This document shows positions 50,486-58,541 of a stretch of 64,000 nucleotides of DNA, in pieces (position 1 is the stretch's first letter; every line of letters starts with the position of its first letter). The stretch comes from Tumebacillus lacus (lineage in GTDB: Bacteria; Bacillota; Bacilli; Tumebacillales; Tumebacillaceae): NCBI RefSeq assembly GCF_026410385.1, contig NZ_JAPMLT010000003.1:62001-126000 (forward strand), in the 5' to 3' direction. The notes under the pieces were generated by a model, which was not told where the DNA came from, did no database searches, and saw only the letters and a program-made list of their open reading frames with translations. The translations under genes were made by a program, and so were the position numbers.

Positions 50486-51676
50486 ATGAGCGCGACTCGA
50501 ATCTTGCTCTTGTTTCTGGCGATCAACATCATCAACTATGTCGACCGCCAAGTCATCTCCGGCGTCTTTCCCCTGTTGAAAGACCATTTCACCCTCTCCG
50601 ATGCGCAGCTCGGGTTGCTCGGCACAGCGTTTATGATCACGTACTCGCTGACGGCCATCCCGTTTGGCGCTTGGTCGGACCGCTGGTTGCCGCACAAAGT
50701 GGCTGCGATCGGCGTCGGGATCTGGAGCTTGGCGACGGTGTCGTCGGCGCTGGCGTGGTCGTTTGGCTCCCTGTTCTTCTTCCGGGCGCTGGTCGGCGTC
50801 GGCGAGGCGGCCTACGTCTCCACGGCGGGCACGATCCTCTCCAACGCCTATCCGGAGCACAAACGCTCGGCGGTCCTCGGGCTGTTCAACCTCGGGATGC
50901 CGATCGGCGGTGCGCTGGGCGTGGTGCTCGGGGGCTGGATCGGCGTGACGTACGGCTGGCAATGGGCGTTTGTCCTCGTCGGTCTGCCAGGCCTGATCCT
51001 CGGTCACTTTGCGTTCCGCCTGCCGTTGCCAAGAGTGGAACCGGCCGAAAAACGCCCGCGCTTTCACCTGCGCGAGATCGGTCAGTTGCTGAGAAACCGT
51101 CCTTATTTTTATACCGCTCTCGGCTATGCGGGCATCTCGTTTGCGTTTGGTGCCATCGTGCTGTGGGTGCCGACGTTCTTTGAACGCTCGATGGGCTACT
51201 CGCTGGCCGACGCCACGATGCTCTCCGGCGCGCTGCAGGTCGGGGCCGGTCTGCTCGGCGCTCCCATCGGCGGCTGGGTCGGCGACTTCTGGCAAAAGCG
51301 CAACCCGCGCGGCCGCCTGTACACGCTGGTGCTGTCGATGTTGCTCTCCGCCGCCTTCCTCTGGGCGGGCCTTTTGCTCGGCAGTCTGGTCTGCTTCTTC
51401 TTCTCGGCGTTCTTCATGCTCTGGCATGTCGGCGTCGCGTCGGCCGTCATCTTTGACGTCACCGACCGCTCGGTCTGGAACACGGCATCCGCTGTGGCGA
51501 TGTTCCTGATGCACGCCCTCGGCGACATCCCAAGCCCGGTGATCGTCGGCTGGATCTCCGACCGCACGTCGCTGTTCACCGCGTTCTCGCTGCTGCCGAT
51601 CTCGATGCTGCTGGCCTCCTTGTTTTTCTACATGGCGAGCCGGACCCTCGGAATTCAAAAAAGAGAGGCCCTGTAA
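50486..51676 (+). CDS. Spinster-like MFS transporter
   Basis: A 396-residue major facilitator with 12 predicted helices. The N-terminus LLLFLAINIINYVDRQVISG is characteristic of the Spns/Spinster group, followed by a motif A-like SDRWLPHKV loop and RALVGVGEAAYVSTAGTILS. Eukaryotic members move lysophospholipids and sphingosine phosphate; bacterial ones are mostly uncharacterised. The start at 50486 has AAGGAG nine bases upstream. It is divergent from the HDO/ATP-grasp operon and could export its product, but the 588-base gap leaves this open. The terminator overlaps its last codons. Confidence 0.87.
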   Translation: MSATRILLLFLAINIINYVDRQVISGVFPLLKDHFTLSDAQLGLLGTAFMITYSLTAIPFGAWSDRWLPHKVAAIGVGIWSLATVSSALAWSFGSLFFFRALVGVGEAAYVSTAGTILSNAYPEHKRSAVLGLFNLGMPIGGALGVVLGGWIGVTYGWQWAFVLVGLPGLILGHFAFRLPLPRVEPAEKRPRFHLREIGQLLRNRPYFYTALGYAGISFAFGAIVLWVPTFFERSMGYSLADATMLSGALQVGAGLLGAPIGGWVGDFWQKRNPRGRLYTLVLSMLLSAAFLWAGLLLGSLVCFFFSAFFMLWHVGVASAVIFDVTDRSVWNTASAVAMFLMHALGDIPSPVIVGWISDRTSLFTAFSLLPISMLLASLFFYMASRTLGIQKREAL

Positions 51677-51695
51677 AAAGGGCCTCTCTTTTTCG
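51657..51695. terminator. bidirectional terminator between Spinster-like MFS and plsY
   Basis: AAAAAGAGAGGCCC and GGGCCTCTCTTTTT pair perfectly; the left arm includes the final codons of the MFS gene. Confidence 0.85.
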
Positions 51696-51698
51696 TTT

Positions 51699-52400
51699 TT
51701 ATCCAAATAAGCTCACAAGTGCGAACACGACGGCGACGCCGATCCAATACCACGCTTTCACACGGCGTTGCTGCTCCGGTACAAGACGCTTGAGCGTCAG
51801 TTCAGAGACGGTGTCGCCGATCTTCGGCTCGGTGCGCAGGTAGACGCGCTCCCAATTGCCAAGGTGGCGGTAGAGGATGCCGGCGACCATCGTCAGCAGG
51901 GCGAGTTTGTCGCCGACCGGCTGCCCGGCAAAGAAGAGGAAAAAGACCACCGCGCCCAAGATGACCAGCGTGGTCGCGATCACGATGTAGCGGATCAGGA
52001 GCACGAGCAGCACGTACGCGACGACGACCACAGCCAGCGGCAGCGGGTACAGGCAGAGCAGCACACCGGCTGCGGTCGCCAGCGCTTTGCCGCCTTGGAA
52101 GCGGGTGAACAGCGACGCGACGTGTCCGAGCACGCTCCCTGTCCCTGTCCAGAATGCGAGCGTGTGATCACCTGTGATCAGCAACACGAGCAGCGTCGGG
52201 ACAAATCCTTTGAGCACGTCCAACGCCAGAACGGTCGCGGCCGCCTGTTTCCCGTAGACGACGAGCGTGTTGGTCGCGCCCGGGTTGCCGCTTCCTTGTT
52301 GAAAAATATTGCCGCCCCGTCGCTTGGCTTGCAAGAAAGCGAACGGCGTCGACCCCACGAGATAACCGATCAGCAAAAACAGAAGAATGGAAAAGTTCAC
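51699..52400 (-). CDS. plsY: glycerol-3-phosphate acyltransferase PlsY family
   Basis: A 233-residue membrane enzyme with five or six helices that acylates glycerol 3-phosphate from acyl-phosphate. The PlsY motifs are present: GYLVGSTPFA, QQGSGNPGATNT, and LTRFQGGKALATAAGV. A C-terminal extension with another helix (about 212-230) is longer than usual. The GTG start at 52400 has GAGGTGATC upstream. It may be an extra copy beside a housekeeping plsY elsewhere; that cannot be told here. Confidence 0.88.
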   Translation of the reverse strand: MNFSILLFLLIGYLVGSTPFAFLQAKRRGGNIFQQGSGNPGATNTLVVYGKQAAATVLALDVLKGFVPTLLVLLITGDHTLAFWTGTGSVLGHVASLFTRFQGGKALATAAGVLLCLYPLPLAVVVVAYVLLVLLIRYIVIATTLVILGAVVFFLFFAGQPVGDKLALLTMVAGILYRHLGNWERVYLRTEPKIGDTVSELTLKRLVPEQQRRVKAWYWIGVAVVFALVSLFG

Positions 52401-52467
52401 GAGATCACCTCAACTTCATATCTATGCACGAGAATCCACCATATTGTAACACGAAACGAAGAACATG

Positions 52468-52507
52468 AAAAAAGCTCTCCGCCCGATCCATTGCAGAGAG
52501 CTTTTTT
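52468..52507 (-). terminator. terminator after the GDPD gene
   Basis: AAAAAAGCTCTC and GAGAGCTTTTTT pair around a 16-base loop, just past the GDPD stop on the minus strand. Confidence 0.8.
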
Positions 52508-52529
52508 CACGAATACCTGCCCGTTTGAC

Positions 52530-53342
52530 TCACAGCAGGCCCATCTCCTTCATCACCTTGACCACGCGGTCCGGATAGTCGGAGCAGATGCCGTCGACGC
52601 CCCACTCCAGCAGGCGGCGGATGTCCGGCTCTTCGTTGATCGTCCAGACGTGCACCTTGACGCCGTGCCGGTGGGCGATCTCGACCATTTTGGGCGTGAC
52701 GACGCGCAGGCCGTAGCCCGCCTCCGGGACTTGGAACGCGTCGACCGGCGGCTTGTAGAAACGGTGCAGACCGGTCTTCCAATAAAAGACGAACTCCACC
52801 ATATCCCGCGTGTTCGCCCCGGTGGCGATGCGCGACGACGCCAATTTGCGAAACCGCTCCATCGTCACCGCGTGAAACGAGGCGATCAGCACCCGGTCTT
52901 CCGCCTGACACCGGCGGATCGTCTCGACCAACGCCATCTCCATCGGCGGTGAGGCCTGTTTGATGTCCATGTTGATCCGCATCGTCGGAAACGCGGTCAG
53001 CACGTCCTGCAGCGTCGGGATCGTCAGTCCCTTGCCCCGATACGGGTAGGTCCGGCCTCCGTCGAGCGTAAATCGATACCCGGCATCGATCTCGCGCAGT
53101 TCGGCCAGCGTTTTGTTCTTGATCAATCCACTGCCGTCTGTCAGCCGGTCGACCGTATCGTCGTGGCTGACCACCACATGCCCGTCGCGGGTCATGTGCA
53201 CGTCCGTTTCAAAGGCGTCTGCCCCCATCTCACTGGCGAGCTGAAACGCTGCCATCGTATTGGACGGGGCATAGGCCGACGCCCCTTGATGAGCCAAGAT
53301 CATCGGCCTTGGCAGATCAAGGTATGGCTTTGTTTTGCGCAC
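52530..53342 (-). CDS. glycerophosphodiester phosphodiesterase
   Basis: A 270-residue TIM-barrel GDPD enzyme that cleaves glycerophosphodiesters to glycerol 3-phosphate and an alcohol. LAHQGASAYAPSNT (about 16-29) matches the entry motif with H18 kept, though the usual HRG and PENT read HQG and PSNT. E45 and D47 in FETDV and H60-D61 in SHDD are the metal and acid residues, and VWTINEEPDIRRLLEWGVDGI is the typical end. There is no signal peptide. The GTG start at 53342 is 26 bases inside the upstream gene, suggesting coupling; an internal ATG at 53303 is possible. Confidence 0.88.
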   Translation of the reverse strand: MRKTKPYLDLPRPMILAHQGASAYAPSNTMAAFQLASEMGADAFETDVHMTRDGHVVVSHDDTVDRLTDGSGLIKNKTLAELREIDAGYRFTLDGGRTYPYRGKGLTIPTLQDVLTAFPTMRINMDIKQASPPMEMALVETIRRCQAEDRVLIASFHAVTMERFRKLASSRIATGANTRDMVEFVFYWKTGLHRFYKPPVDAFQVPEAGYGLRVVTPKMVEIAHRHGVKVHVWTINEEPDIRRLLEWGVDGICSDYPDRVVKVMKEMGLL

Positions 53343-53757
53343 CCGCTCCCTCTCCCATCATGCAATACCGCTCGATCATCCGCGCCCGTGCCGGTGTGGT
53401 CTGGAGCGCAATGATGCGTTGCGGACCCGTTTCATCCAAATAGCGGATCTGCATCACCGCCCGCTCTTCTTCCAGATGAGACGCAACCGACGTGATCCGC
53501 GATGCGTCCACCGCACAACATTCGCGTGCTCGCGAGGTCAGGCAGAGCGCTCCGTCCAAGATCGACAGGTATACCTCCTCACCGGGAAGCAACGTTGGAA
53601 ACGGGCTGTTTTGCAGCGTCACTTTTCCTTCATAGCGTATCGTGCGGTCTTCATACAACTCGCGGGCCACCGCCAGGACGCGGGCTTTGCGCGTCTCGAA
53701 CACCTGCCACACGAGCAATCCGATCCCGACCAGCGCCCCGAACAATCCGATCACCAT
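53317..53757 (-). CDS. hypothetical single-pass membrane protein, 146 aa
   Basis: Not recognised. The ATG at 53757 follows GAGGGGGCGAG. An N-terminal membrane helix (about 2-20, MVIGLFGALVGIGLLVWQVF) is followed by a soluble beta-rich domain, so most of it probably faces the cytoplasm because of the Arg/Lys after the helix. A Cys pair ECC lies near residue 79. It begins 16 bases after the DUF1802 gene and overlaps the GDPD start by 26 bases, so it belongs to the same operon. Confidence 0.7.
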   Translation of the reverse strand: MVIGLFGALVGIGLLVWQVFETRKARVLAVARELYEDRTIRYEGKVTLQNSPFPTLLPGEEVYLSILDGALCLTSRARECCAVDASRITSVASHLEEERAVMQIRYLDETGPQRIIALQTTPARARMIERYCMMGEGAGAQNKAIP

Positions 53758-53773
53758 CTGTGCTCGCCCCCTC

Positions 53774-54409
53774 TCAGTGCCGGTTGACGCCGGCAGCCAG
53801 GAGGATTCGCTCCCGTTCGGCCTGGAACACCACATCCGGCACGACCGGTGTCAGGTCGATGTTTTCGATCGGCTCTTGCAAAAACAGCCAGGACTTGCAG
53901 CCGAGATACTCGTCCTCGACGCGCACCGTGCACGGCTCCGACAGTTTGTAGGCGCGCACGATCAGGATATGCAGCGGTTTGTTCGGCTGCCATTGCAGAC
54001 GCTTTTCCGCATAGTCGGGCGTGAGGATGTGAAACTCATCCAGACGGGACAAGATCTCGCCGTCATCCTTGACGGTGAGATCGTCCACCACATGCGCGAG
54101 ATGCGTGATCGTCACTTCGCGCGGCGGCATCTCCATCCCCTCGGCGGTCTCGGCGACGACCTTGTCACGCCAGGCCGGCTTGACCAGATCGGCGCGCTGA
54201 TGCTCGTACGTCGGATAGAGGTAGAACGACTGCTCTTCCAAGCGGAACTCCCGCGTCTCTTCCAGCAGCCCGCCTTTGCGCACGAGGATCAGTTGCTCGC
54301 CGGAAGCCAGCGCGTCGATGCAGACCGCCCACTCTTTGCAGGCGATCTCTTTGACCGGAAGATGCGGGGAATGCAAGTGTTCGGAAAACGAGCGAAAACT
54401 GACTGTCAT
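53774..54409 (-). CDS. DUF1802 family protein
   Basis: A 211-residue cytoplasmic protein. The pattern EWAVCIDALASGEQLILVRKGGL at the start, then FYLYPTYEHQ, and the C-terminal LGCKSWLFLQEPIE, match DUF1802, whose function is unknown but which resembles nuclease-like or restriction-associated folds. The start has GGAGTGAG about ten bases upstream. It lies nine bases after the DedA gene on the same strand; the run DedA, DUF1802, membrane protein, GDPD looks like one transcription unit. Confidence 0.78.
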   Translation of the reverse strand: MTVSFRSFSEHLHSPHLPVKEIACKEWAVCIDALASGEQLILVRKGGLLEETREFRLEEQSFYLYPTYEHQRADLVKPAWRDKVVAETAEGMEMPPREVTITHLAHVVDDLTVKDDGEILSRLDEFHILTPDYAEKRLQWQPNKPLHILIVRAYKLSEPCTVRVEDEYLGCKSWLFLQEPIENIDLTPVVPDVVFQAERERILLAAGVNRH

Positions 54410-54418
54410 GAAGGAAAC

Positions 54419-55045
54419 TCACTCCTGTTCCTGAGAGTCTTCACCTGATTCCTGAGCTGCTTTGCGCCGATGGGAGAAAAAGCGCCAGAGAAACGGCGTG
54501 CCAAGCGAGAGCACGACGAGTGTGCCGATCCAATAGCGGAACGGATAGAGCATCTCCTCGATATGCCGCCATTGGTGACCGACCGCCTGCCCGAGCAAAA
54601 GGAACGTCAGCACCCAGACCAGCGCGCCGCCGTATGCAAACGGCGCAAAGATCCGGTAGTTCATCTGCCCAAAGCCTGCTGTCAACGCCGTCACATGCCG
54701 GAGCCCCGGCACAAAGTAGCCAAAGAACAAGGCAAAGCGTCCGTATCGTTCCATATAGCGTTCCACTTTTTCCAGCCGTTCTTCCGTCAAATGCAAAAAT
54801 CGTCCCAGCCGTTCCACCGCACTGCGTCCGAGCAGCCGCCCGATCAGGTAGCTGAGCGTGATCCCGACCGAACTGCCGAGAAATGCGGCGAGAAAGGCGG
54901 GCACATACGCCATGTGTCCTTTTTGGATCAACACGCCGACAAACGTCAGCAACGTCTCATCGGGCAACGGCAGGCCGACGATGCCCAAAAACAGCAGCCC
55001 GAACAGCCCGAAATAGCCGTACTGTTCCAATATGTGGAGAAGCAT
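54419..55045 (-). CDS. DedA family membrane protein
   Basis: A 208-residue protein of the DedA/SNARE-associated (VTT) superfamily, members of which flip undecaprenyl phosphate or other polyprenyl or lipid carriers. The family pattern is visible: an N-terminal LPDE motif, GRLLGRSAVERLG loop, the amphipathic ERYMERYGRFALFFGYFVPGLRH with its essential Arg residues, and several membrane helices. A charged C-terminal tail follows. The start is about six bases after GAGCAGGGG. It follows a 31-codon membrane peptide gene. Confidence 0.88.
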   Translation of the reverse strand: MLLHILEQYGYFGLFGLLFLGIVGLPLPDETLLTFVGVLIQKGHMAYVPAFLAAFLGSSVGITLSYLIGRLLGRSAVERLGRFLHLTEERLEKVERYMERYGRFALFFGYFVPGLRHVTALTAGFGQMNYRIFAPFAYGGALVWVLTFLLLGQAVGHQWRHIEEMLYPFRYWIGTLVVLSLGTPFLWRFFSHRRKAAQESGEDSQEQE

Positions 55046-55075
55046 CCCCTGCTCGATACTTCATCACCTCACCCT

Positions 55076-55171
55076 TTATTGGGGAATCAGCGAGTCAAAC
55101 CAGACTCCTGCCAAGTAGATGAGCAGCACCGAGACCACAGACAGCAACACCGTCCAAGCAAAGATGCGCAT
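55076..55171 (-). CDS. 31-residue membrane peptide upstream of dedA
   Basis: A short frame, MRIFAWTVLLSVVS followed by VLLIYLAGVWFDSLIPQ. The ATG at 55171 has AAAGGAG eight bases upstream, a better ribosome site than many nearby genes. The peptide is one membrane helix (about residues 4-22) with Arg2 at the front and a polar C-terminus. It ends 30 bases before the DedA start, so the two are probably co-transcribed. The size and position fit a regulatory small protein for the transporter; that is inference. Confidence 0.6.
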   Translation of the reverse strand: MRIFAWTVLLSVVSVLLIYLAGVWFDSLIPQ

Positions 55172-55202
55172 CCTCTCACTCCTTTTCTGACTCCTCTCCG
55201 GT

Positions 55203-55234
55203 CAGACAAAGAAAGCATGCAGTGACTGCATGCT
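55203..55234 (-). terminator. terminator after the 55253 gene
   Basis: AGCATGCAGT and ACTGCATGCT form a ten-base perfect stem with a one-base centre, followed on the minus strand by TTTCTTTGTC. Confidence 0.6.
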
Positions 55235-55252
55235 CTCCCTTTCTTCTCTCTG

Positions 55253-55657
55253 TTACGGCGTGACCGATTCAGCCGCGTCGGCCGCTTGCGGTGCCGGACC
55301 GCTGATCTGCTCGGTGGTGGCACCGGTCTCTTTCCACTCTTCGATCAACACCGCGACGGTGTCGGGAGCGAGCGGGTAGATCTGAATCATCGTCAGCATG
55401 TCGATCATCGCTTTTTGCTCGTTTTTGCGAATGCGCGTGAGGATGTCTGCGATCAGATCCATCTCTTCTTGCGACAGACCGCCCTCTGCGGCGCGGATCT
55501 GAATCTTATTCTCGCCAAAGGTGACTTCATATACTTGATCCGTGTCAGACTCGACCGGGAACTGGCGGTCTTTGAAGCGGTTGGACAGGCTCATCTTTTG
55601 CACCGGATTCAGTTTGGTGCGCTTCAATGCGGATTTAAAATCAAAAGTTTGGCTCAT
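55253..55657 (-). CDS. hypothetical protein, 134 aa
   Basis: Not recognised. The start at 55657 has GGGAGG ten bases upstream; an in-frame codon at 55684 has none. The product is soluble: a basic N-terminus (FDFKSALKRTKLNPVQK), a middle beta segment (VYEVTFGENKIQIRAAEG), a helical part rich in Ile, Met and Glu, and an Ala/Pro tail. It is divergent from the ftsW-like gene with only 121 bases between, so they may share regulatory DNA. Confidence 0.7.
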   Translation of the reverse strand: MSQTFDFKSALKRTKLNPVQKMSLSNRFKDRQFPVESDTDQVYEVTFGENKIQIRAAEGGLSQEEMDLIADILTRIRKNEQKAMIDMLTMIQIYPLAPDTVAVLIEEWKETGATTEQISGPAPQAADAAESVTP

Positions 55658-55778
55658 TTGGTCGAATCCTCCCTTGCTTTCCACTCGTCTTTCGTTCGTA
55701 TTATACCATTTTCTTTGAAAGGGTTGTGCTCCTTTATGTCGAAGTAGTCAACGACATGCAAGATTTGGAGGACGAAGG

Positions 55779-56933
55779 ATGAAAGTAACGAGACACCGCC
55801 CTGACTTTGTATTGTTTGTCGTCGTAGTCCTATTGACGTTGATCGGTTTGGTGAGCATTTACAGCGCGAGTTCGATCGTCGCACTGGTCAAGTACGAGCA
55901 GTCAACCGCCTACTTTTTCATTCGCCAGTCGGTCTGGGTGATCCTCGGCCTGTTTGTGATGCTCTTTACGATGAACATCCCGTTTACCCGCTGGCAAAAA
56001 TTGTCCAAGCTGTTTTTGCTCGGCTCTTATCTCGCCTTGATTCTGGTCCTCATCCCGCCATTTGGCAAGGAGGTCAACGGCGCTTATCGCTGGTTGAAGT
56101 TGGGCCCGCTTTCCTTCCAGCCCTCGGAGTTGGCGATCGTCGGGATCATCTTGTACCTCGCCTATCTGCTTTCCAAAAAAGGCGACCGGGTGCAGGATCC
56201 GAAAGCTTCCTTCTGGCCGACGATGGTGTTGACGATGCTCGGCTTTGGCCTGATCATGCTGGAGCCGGACATGGACACGGCCGCCACCTACGGACTCTGC
56301 GCGTTTATCATCATGTTCGTCGCGGGCGTTCCCGGAAAGTATTTGCGAAATACGGCATTATTAGCCATCGCGGCGATGATCCCGCTGGCCTTGTACGGAT
56401 ATCGCGGTGAACGTCTGGATGCCTATCTCGACCCTTGGAACAACATCAATGAAAAAGGCTATCAGGTGATTCAGTCGCTCTACGCGATTGGCACCGGCGG
56501 CCTGACCGGGCGCGGTCTCGGCCACTCCATCGAGAAGTTTTCCTATCTGCCGGAGCCGCACACCGACTTTATTTTCGCCGTGTTCTCCGAGGAGTGGGGG
56601 TATATCGGCGGGATGGTGCTGATCGTGCTGTACGGCATCCTGATCTGGCGGGGGATTCATATCGCCACGCACGTGCAGGATCGATTTGCCGGTCTGGTCG
56701 CCGTCGGTTTGACGACGATGATCGGCGTTGCCGTGTTTCTCAACATCGGCTCGGTAACCAAACTGTTGCCGACCATTGGCGTGCCGCTGCCGTTCATCTC
56801 GTACGGCGGCACCTCGCTTTTGTTTAAAATGTTTGCGATGGGCATCCTGCTCAATATATCACGCTATACGGTACAGGAGCGTCCGGAACAGCCCGCACGC
56901 GCTTTTGACGGAAAAGGGGGAACTTCGTTGTGA
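55779..56933 (+). CDS. ftsW: FtsW/RodA/SpoVE family peptidoglycan polymerase
   Basis: A 384-residue SEDS protein with ten predicted membrane helices that polymerises lipid II into glycan strands, working with a class B penicillin-binding protein. Signature stretches: GAYRWLKLGPLSFQPSE, the catalytic-type Asp in LEPDMDTA, YQVIQSLYAIGTGGLTGRG, the extracellular PEPHTDFIFAVFSEEWG, and PLPFISYGGTS. The gene could equally be a rodA or spoVE paralogue. The start has GGAGGACG upstream. It is coupled to an MBL-fold gene by a four-base GTGA overlap. Confidence 0.9.
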   Translation: MKVTRHRPDFVLFVVVVLLTLIGLVSIYSASSIVALVKYEQSTAYFFIRQSVWVILGLFVMLFTMNIPFTRWQKLSKLFLLGSYLALILVLIPPFGKEVNGAYRWLKLGPLSFQPSELAIVGIILYLAYLLSKKGDRVQDPKASFWPTMVLTMLGFGLIMLEPDMDTAATYGLCAFIIMFVAGVPGKYLRNTALLAIAAMIPLALYGYRGERLDAYLDPWNNINEKGYQVIQSLYAIGTGGLTGRGLGHSIEKFSYLPEPHTDFIFAVFSEEWGYIGGMVLIVLYGILIWRGIHIATHVQDRFAGLVAVGLTTMIGVAVFLNIGSVTKLLPTIGVPLPFISYGGTSLLFKMFAMGILLNISRYTVQERPEQPARAFDGKGGTSL

Positions 56934-57889
56934 CAGAAAACACGCTGGTGCAAGATCTCGGTCGTAACGTCTATCTGATCGACCTGCTGGAAACCAATTC
57001 GCCCGGCCGCACGTCGGCGTACGTCGTGCGCGGTGAAAAAAACGCGCTCGTCGAGGTCGGCTCGTCGCACTCGCGGGAAAACATCTTGAACTCGCTGGAA
57101 AAGATCGGACTGACACCGGAGCAGATCGACTATGTGATCGTCACGCACATCCACCTCGACCACTCCGGCGGCGTCGGGTACATCCTGCCGCTGTTGCCGA
57201 ATGCGACGGTCGTCTGCCATCCGCGGGCCGCTCGCCATCTGATCGACCCGTCCCGCCTGATCGCCGGGGCGAGCGCCGTCTACGGCGACGAGTTGGAGCG
57301 CATCTTCGGCAAGATCTTGCCGGTGCCGGAGGAGCGCGTGCTCGTGCGAGAGGACGGCGAGGAGATCGACCTTGGCAACGGGCATCTGCTGACGTTCTAC
57401 GATACGCCGGGGCATGCCCGCCATCATTTCTCGATCCACGATCACGGCTCGAACGGCATCTTCACCGGCGACACCGTCGGGATCAAGTATGTGCCGGAGT
57501 TGACCGGCTGGGACTTCGACGTCATCTACCCGTCGTCGTCGCCGTCCGAGTTTGACCTGCAGGCGGTGTTCCGCACCATCGAACGCCTGCAAGCGTTACG
57601 TCCGGACCGCATCTACCACACCCACTTCGGTGCGACCGAACCGGCCACGCATGCGTTCGAGCGCACGCGCCAAACGGCGGCCGACTTCGACCGTCTCGCC
57701 CGCGACTCCTTCCGCCCCGGCCAGCCGTGGCAAGAGATCGCCGAAAAGCTTCGCGAGTACATCCGTACCGACTGTGCCGCACAAGGTCATACCGTGACCG
57801 ATCTGTCCGGACTGGAACTCGACATCGAGCTGAACGCAAAAGGCCTGCTGTTCGTCTTGGAAAAAGAACACGCAAGCAAAAACGCATAA
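56930..57889 (+). CDS. MBL-fold metallo-hydrolase
   Basis: A 319-residue metallo-beta-lactamase-fold enzyme. The dinuclear metal site is visible: THIHLDHSGG (about 71-80), the His in TPGHARHH, Asp in FTGDTVG, and His in YHTHFG. A helical C-terminal cap of about 80 residues follows. The fold is shared by glyoxalase II, lactonases and flavodiiron proteins, and substrate is not evident. The GTG start lies inside the ftsW-like stop, with AAAGGGG upstream. Coupling to a SEDS gene is unusual and may be incidental. Confidence 0.88.
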   Translation: MTENTLVQDLGRNVYLIDLLETNSPGRTSAYVVRGEKNALVEVGSSHSRENILNSLEKIGLTPEQIDYVIVTHIHLDHSGGVGYILPLLPNATVVCHPRAARHLIDPSRLIAGASAVYGDELERIFGKILPVPEERVLVREDGEEIDLGNGHLLTFYDTPGHARHHFSIHDHGSNGIFTGDTVGIKYVPELTGWDFDVIYPSSSPSEFDLQAVFRTIERLQALRPDRIYHTHFGATEPATHAFERTRQTAADFDRLARDSFRPGQPWQEIAEKLREYIRTDCAAQGHTVTDLSGLELDIELNAKGLLFVLEKEHASKNA

Positions 57890-57893
57890 AAAC

Positions 57894-57933
57894 GAAACAA
57901 GGCTGACGCCGTAAAAAGCGTCAGCCTTGTTTC
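57894..57933. terminator. bidirectional terminator between MBL gene and thpR
   Basis: GAAACAAGGCTGACGC and GCGTCAGCCTTGTTTC form a 16-base perfect stem around an eight-base loop. Confidence 0.88.
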
Positions 57934-57934
57934 T

Positions 57935-58498
57935 TTACTTTTTCCCAAACGCGAACGTATGTCGGATCGGATACGACGGTCCGGCAGCCCCTGCCGACAC
58001 AGACTCAAACAAGTGCACCGCCTCCACCGTCCACGAGATCGGCTCCGGTGCGGCTGCCGACTCGGGGCGGAATGTGCCGTCGGCCGATTTGAGGCGACCG
58101 AGGGTGATGTGCGGCTTGAAGGAGTTGTGCGCATAGCGGGTCGCGTCCAAACGCTCCGCTCCGGCCATGCCTGCGGTCAGCGTGCGGTACAGACTTTGAA
58201 ATGCCTCCGTCTCGCCTGCCACGCCGCACCAGACCACCTTCGCCTGGGGGAACCAACCCGGTTTGCCCAGCCGCAACTCAAACGGCGCCTGCTCCCGCAA
58301 CGCCGCTGCCACCAGCCCCGTCATCTCCTCCACCGCGTCTGCATTCAACTCCCCAAAAAAGTGCGTCGTCAAATGCAACTGCTCCGGCCGATACCACCGC
58401 TTGCCGTCCACCAGCGGTGCCAGCCGCTCCTGCAAGGCGGTCAATTCCGCCCCGCACCGCTCGGCCGGCACCTCCACGCCGAGAAAATACCGTCCCAT
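57935..58498 (-). CDS. thpR: RNA 2',3'-cyclic phosphodiesterase (2'-5' RNA ligase family)
   Basis: A 187-residue 2H phosphoesterase that opens RNA 2',3'-cyclic phosphates. Both H-x-T motifs are present, HLT at residues 42-44 and HIT in KPHITLGR. The N-terminus MGRYFLGVEVP is typical. I start at 58498 with GAGGAGG ten bases upstream; the in-frame codon at 58516 lacks one. It is the last gene of the CDP-alcohol/nucleotidyltransferase operon, 43 bases after its neighbour, with no clear functional link. Confidence 0.9.
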   Translation of the reverse strand: MGRYFLGVEVPAERCGAELTALQERLAPLVDGKRWYRPEQLHLTTHFFGELNADAVEEMTGLVAAALREQAPFELRLGKPGWFPQAKVVWCGVAGETEAFQSLYRTLTAGMAGAERLDATRYAHNSFKPHITLGRLKSADGTFRPESAAAPEPISWTVEAVHLFESVSAGAAGPSYPIRHTFAFGKK

Positions 58499-58541
58499 CT
58501 CGCCGATCCTCCTCACGCAACGATTGATCTGTCAGCCCGAT

